Of a DNA stretch of 64,000 nucleotides, positions 60,771-64,000 are shown one piece after another. Below the pieces are notes generated by a model. That model was not told the origin of the DNA, did not search any database, and saw only the letters and a program-made list of their open reading frames with translations. Made by a program: the position numbers and the translations under genes. This DNA comes from Halopenitus sp041821145 (GTDB lineage: Archaea > Halobacteriota > Halobacteria > Halobacteriales > Haloferacaceae): NCBI RefSeq assembly GCF_041821145.1, contig NZ_JBGUBC010000015.1, positions 4,268 to 68,267 on the forward strand, given 5' to 3'. Position 1 is the stretch's first letter. The number at the start of each line of letters is the position of its first letter.

Positions 60771-61019
60771 ATGACGGGATACTACGATTACGTTCTCGGC
60801 CTTATTCCGGCTGCTCTCATCGGTGTCACTGCCGCATTGATGAGCGTGGGACTGCCGCTCGTTTCGGCCGTCCCGATCGGAGCGACCGTTACGATCGGCC
60901 TCATGGGGCACGCGATGTTCGTGAACAGTCCGGCCGACGGAACGCCGGTTCGTTCGGATACGCCGGCCACGGCTGGATCCGCAACGGCGTCACGTCCGAC
61001 TCCGACGAACGCCGACTGA
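60771..61019 (+). CDS. Small membrane protein, unknown function
   Basis: This 82-residue protein has two hydrophobic helices (about residues 6-28 and 31-50), then a Thr/Pro/Ser-rich tail. I do not recognise the family with certainty. An ATG at 60759 is the other possible start, but TATA spacing favours 60771, which makes the mRNA leaderless. Function unknown. Confidence 0.65.
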   Translation: MTGYYDYVLGLIPAALIGVTAALMSVGLPLVSAVPIGATVTIGLMGHAMFVNSPADGTPVRSDTPATAGSATASRPTPTNAD

Positions 61020-61134
61020 ATTCGCGTCTCTCTCCCCTTCCCGGTCTTCTTGCTTCTTCGCTTTCTCCGTTCGATTTTATCCCGTTTTGATCGGCCGGCT
61101 CCGACCCCTCGATTCGACTTCCGTTCCCCGGTGA

Positions 61135-62202
61135 TCACTGCAGGCGGTACCGTAGAAGCGCCGCGATACCGCCGAGAGCCGACAGTTGATCGCCCGGTGC
61201 GAACTCCGAGGAAAGGACGACGACGTCGCCACCCTGCTGCTCGACCGACTCGATAACCGAATTGACGTCGATGTCCCAATCCCCCTCCCCTTGCCGTTCC
61301 CCGCGGAGACGGTCATCGACGACGAGAAGCGTCTCTACCGCCCCGAACTGGGCCGCCTCCGCGACGTCTTGGGGTCCATAGGTCGCCTTCGTTCCCTCCG
61401 CCATCCGTTCCGTCAGCTCGTCGATGAGCTCCGCTTCCCTCGATATTCGCGTTTCCCGCTGGACCTCGTCGACGGCGCCGCGTTTCAACACCTCGTGGAC
61501 GCCCCGATCGCCGGCGCTTGCCGTGTCGACGACCGTGATGGACGACTCCAATTCGGGAAACTCCTCAGTCAGGTAGTCGTTTGCATCCTGCTTCGTGAAC
61601 CCCGGTCCCGCGAGGATGATCGCGTCCGCATCCAGATGTGAGAGGGCCTCGCCGAGTTCCTCGAATAGCTCCGTCCGCGGCCGGGCGTACTCGCCTTTGC
61701 CCGTCGGTCGCGTGAAGGAAGCGTACTCCTCGGTACCGTACTGCTGGACGGTATGAACGTACGCCTCGCCCTCCTCGACGGTCGCGATGGCGACGTCCGG
61801 GTTTTCGGCAGCCTCGGTCGCCTCCTGGATCCGCTCAAGCTGGTCGAGTTTGAACCGCTTTTCGATCGTTACCTCGTCGTGTTCTTCGACGTTCAACGTG
61901 TGGTGTTGACCCAGTTGGTCCTCGCGGGAACACTCGGTGATCACGCCGCCGACCCGAAGCCGGTTGGCGAACCGTGCGAACTCCACCGTCTCGACCTCGA
62001 TGGTCACGAACAGGTGTTCGCGCTGGCCGCCGGTGTCCCGGATCCGGTCGTCGTCGCGCTGGATGCGTCGGGTCGTATCGCCCTCGATGTCGTCTCCCGG
62101 TTCGAGCACGTGAGAGAGGTGCCAGAGGTCGTCGACGTTCTCTGGAACGAGGGTGATCCGCTCGCGTCCCTCCTCGCCGGGAGAACGGTCCGTGATGCGC
62201 AT
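61135..62202 (-). CDS. pelA: Pelota (Dom34) mRNA surveillance protein
   Basis: This 355-residue protein recognises stalled ribosomes and, with aEF-1 alpha and ABCE1, splits them. It has the N-terminal Sm-like domain (about 1-130), an eRF1-like central domain with GPGFTKQDANDYL (about 198-210) and the C-terminal domain ending GDQLSALGGIAALLRYRLQ. Length is normal. It is divergent from the HTH gene at 62430. Confidence 0.95.
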   Translation of the reverse strand: MRITDRSPGEEGRERITLVPENVDDLWHLSHVLEPGDDIEGDTTRRIQRDDDRIRDTGGQREHLFVTIEVETVEFARFANRLRVGGVITECSREDQLGQHHTLNVEEHDEVTIEKRFKLDQLERIQEATEAAENPDVAIATVEEGEAYVHTVQQYGTEEYASFTRPTGKGEYARPRTELFEELGEALSHLDADAIILAGPGFTKQDANDYLTEEFPELESSITVVDTASAGDRGVHEVLKRGAVDEVQRETRISREAELIDELTERMAEGTKATYGPQDVAEAAQFGAVETLLVVDDRLRGERQGEGDWDIDVNSVIESVEQQGGDVVVLSSEFAPGDQLSALGGIAALLRYRLQ

Positions 62203-62397
62203 ACCCGGCGTTCGACCGCCGGCGTATCAACACTTGGCTTCTTCGAAGCGGGCGACCGTCCTCGCGAGCCTGCGAGTGAGCGGAACACCCACTGCCGATC
62301 TCGGCAAGGCGTTTTCGGGGTCCGGGATCCGGATGGACGACCCGGCCGGACGACGGATCGACACGCGCTACCGAACACGGCGACGAACGGATCGGAT

Positions 62398-62405
62398 GCA
62401 TTTAA
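62398..62405 (+). promoter_or_regulatory. TATA box for the HTH gene at 62430
   Basis: GCATTTAA lies about 25-32 bases before the ATG at 62430, in a suitable place for a leaderless mRNA. Confidence 0.5.
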
Positions 62406-62429
62406 TCCACAGGAGCAATACCCCCGGAT

Positions 62430-62807
62430 ATGGTGCGGGATCCGTCGTCGCACGAGGAGGAGCCGGACCCACGGGAGATACTGTCCGCGCTGAGCGATGA
62501 CGATGCCGTCGAGATGATCGCCGCGCTGGATCGTCCCAAGACGGCGAGTCAGATCTCCGAAGAATGTGACATTCCGCTGTCGACGACCTACCGAAAGTTG
62601 GAGCGGTTGACTCGCGCCGACTTGCTACAGGAATCGACGGAGATCCGCCGTGACGGACAACACACCACCCTATACAGTGTGGCGTTCGAGTCGGTGATCA
62701 TCGAACTTGACGACCAAAATGAACTCGATGTGGACCTCTCCCGACCGGAACGGGCAAAGGATCAGCGGCTCGCCGCGCTCTGGTCCGAGATCCGAGAGGA
62801 AACCTGA
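62430..62807 (+). CDS. Winged-helix transcriptional regulator (ArsR-like)
   Basis: This 125-residue protein has one winged helix: DPREILSALSDDDAVEMIAAL (first helices), PKTASQISEECDIPLSTTYRKLERL (HTH, about 36-60; the recognition helix is STTYRKLERL) and a wing with GQHTTLYSV. It belongs to haloarchaeal ArsR-like HTH proteins. A small membrane protein follows 85 bases later on the same strand. Confidence 0.85.
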   Translation: MVRDPSSHEEEPDPREILSALSDDDAVEMIAALDRPKTASQISEECDIPLSTTYRKLERLTRADLLQESTEIRRDGQHTTLYSVAFESVIIELDDQNELDVDLSRPERAKDQRLAALWSEIREET

Positions 62808-62892
62808 CGCGACGATCGAATCGACGAACCCCGCCGACCGAAAGGGACCAACGACGGAGATCAAAAGGAACCCCACCTGGAGGATACGACCC

Positions 62893-63171
62893 ATGGAAAT
62901 GTACATCGACCTGCTCATCATTGCCGCGAAGACCGCCATCCTACTACTCGGTGGCAGCATTACCTACTATGCGACGCGTGCGTATCGACGGACCGGTGAT
63001 CGGTCCCTCCGTGCGCTCGCGATCGGATTCGGATTCGTGACTGTGGGCGCGCTGTTGGGCGGAATCCTCGATCAGGGCCTCAACTGGGACATCGCGATCG
63101 GGATCGCGATAAACAGCGTTCTCACGGCGTTCGGGTTTGGCGTGATCGTCTACTCGCTGTACATCGAGTGA
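62893..63171 (+). CDS. Small three-helix membrane protein paired with the HTH gene
   Basis: This 92-residue protein has three transmembrane helices (about 5-24, 40-60, 66-88). It resembles a haloarchaeal family that often follows HTH regulators (I recall DUF7521). It may link regulation to the membrane, but this is inference. The ATG at 62893 is chosen because upstream residues are arginine/proline-rich and overlap the HTH gene. Confidence 0.65.
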   Translation: MEMYIDLLIIAAKTAILLLGGSITYYATRAYRRTGDRSLRALAIGFGFVTVGALLGGILDQGLNWDIAIGIAINSVLTAFGFGVIVYSLYIE

Positions 63172-63188
63172 GAGTCCACGCCTGCCGA

Positions 63189-63905
63189 CTACTCGCGGCT
63201 CGACCGGTCCGATCGGCCGTCGGTGGATCCGTTGATCTGGGAGTAGAGGTCGCTATCGCGTGGGAGACGAACGGTGACCTCCGATAGCTCCGGAAGGACG
63301 GTCCCATTCGTCACCATCGGGTCGACGATCTCCGTGATCGCTGCGTGGGCAACGGTTCTGGTGTAGGTATCCCCGTCGATCTCCATTCCGCCGAGGGTGA
63401 TCTGTCTGGTTCTGGCGCCGTCGAGGGTGGCAACGAGAAGGGCGGCCCGCTCCATGACGTCGACCGGGCGAAACGCGTCCTCCTCGATCCCGCATTCGAT
63501 GATCCCGGCAACCGTTTCCCGAAACATCCGGTCGCTGCGTCGCAACTGATCGCGGATCCGGTCGTTGAAGGGCCCTTGTGAGCGGAGTTCCAACAACGCC
63601 ACGTGAAAGTGCTCGCGATCGGTCGCATCGGGGCCGAAGGTGAACCACGCGATGAATTCCACGAGCCGTTCGGGCGCCGGACGATCCGCACCACGCGCCG
63701 CTTGCCGTTCGAACGTCGAGATCAGCCGATCGAGAAAGGCGACGAGGAGGTCCTCTTTCGTGTCGTAGTGATAATGAAGCAGGGACTTGCTCTTCGAGCA
63801 CGCATCGGCGATGTCCCGCATCGTGAGATCGGCGTATCCGTGCTCACGCAGCGCACGGTGGACGCCGGCCATGATCTCATCCGTGGTGCTCGGCTCGGTC
63901 GTCAT
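63189..63905 (-). CDS. TetR/AcrR-family transcriptional regulator
   Basis: This 238-residue protein has the TetR N-terminal HTH: LTMRDIADACSKSKSLLHYHYDTKEDLLVAFL (residues about 27-58, parts shown), then a helical ligand-binding domain. Such proteins repress genes for export or metabolism until a small molecule binds. ATG 63905 removes a short His-rich extension. Its target may be a gene beyond the window; 63906-64000 hold nothing I can support. Confidence 0.88.
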   Translation of the reverse strand: MTTEPSTTDEIMAGVHRALREHGYADLTMRDIADACSKSKSLLHYHYDTKEDLLVAFLDRLISTFERQAARGADRPAPERLVEFIAWFTFGPDATDREHFHVALLELRSQGPFNDRIRDQLRRSDRMFRETVAGIIECGIEEDAFRPVDVMERAALLVATLDGARTRQITLGGMEIDGDTYTRTVAHAAITEIVDPMVTNGTVLPELSEVTVRLPRDSDLYSQINGSTDGRSDRSSRE

Positions 63906-64000
63906 CCAGTGCGTCTCGGGCGACCACGCGTATAGGTGCGTTGGAACCGGATGTCGATGCATCGACGGCCCGCACTCGAATCAGGGAGCCGCACTCGAAT

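Overview
The window is a continuous stretch of a haloarchaeal chromosome. The evidence is GC-rich DNA full of CGATCG-type steps, strongly acidic proteins, AT-rich TATA boxes placed so that many mRNAs would be leaderless, and archaeal-type information genes: PriS and GINS, Rpo3, Rpo6 and Rpo10, aEF-1beta, ribosomal proteins L37e, S17e and L18e, Lsm, Cdc48 and pelota. There are also haloarchaea-typical families such as a four-CPxCG zinc-finger microprotein, DUF5785-like and DUF3054. I cannot name the genus. About 80 protein genes, four tRNA genes and no rRNA, CRISPR array or intact mobile element are present. The window opens inside coaD and ends just beyond a TetR-family gene.

0-16.7 kb: coaD (partial), a one-cyclin-repeat TFB-like protein, tRNA-Leu(UAG) with a duplicated 3' end, CPD photolyase, the overlapping thyA-folA pair, proteasome alpha, a membrane-tethered winged-helix protein, archease plus RtcB (RNA ligation), a GDT1-type cation transporter with a DtxR-like palindrome upstream, Cdc48 with a small partner gene and an operator-like promoter, an alpha/beta hydrolase behind three 23-bp tandem repeats, L37e-Lsm and a YeiH-type transporter.

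16.7-34.6 kb: RNase J with a long GC-rich leader, idsA, an EamA transporter, peroxiredoxin, priS-GINS, a PadR regulator, MutY, a SprT-like protease, a Usp protein and BirA. Next comes a tightly overlapping cofD / TIM-barrel (Dus-like) / CitG-like / DUF447 operon running into S17e, then a TctA-like permease, the zinc-finger microprotein with aEF-1beta, an IS200/IS605-type end remnant and tRNA-Thr(UGU).

34.6-44.1 kb: a complete liv-type ABC importer. livHMGF is on the plus strand and its substrate-binding lipoprotein is convergent, one base away. A CBS/zinc-ribbon protein, two small haloarchaeal proteins, Mrp and a phosphoglucosamine/phosphomannomutase follow.

44.2-52.4 kb: one long minus-strand housekeeping operon in the order tRNA-Ser, rps13, rps4, rps11, rpoD, tRNA-Leu, rpl18e, rpl13, rps9, rpoN, rpoK, eno, rps2, mvk, ipk. 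It joins translation and transcription to the start of isoprenoid-lipid synthesis; the later enzyme IdsA lies at 18 kb beside RNase J.

52.6-64 kb: an unknown acidic protein, cobT, ileS, a GNAT plus methyltransferase pair, DUF3054, an MFS transporter, a small membrane protein behind an AT-rich island, pelota, an HTH regulator with a small membrane protein, and a TetR regulator.

I did not find a clear new multi-gene defence or mobile system. The most interesting items are the cofactor-type operon at 27.9-31.5 kb, the candidate operators at 11.2 and 13.9 kb, the 23-bp repeats at 14.0 kb, the structured RNase J leader, the MutY Asp-to-Glu change and the relics of mobile or integrative DNA at 1.4 and 33.7 kb.
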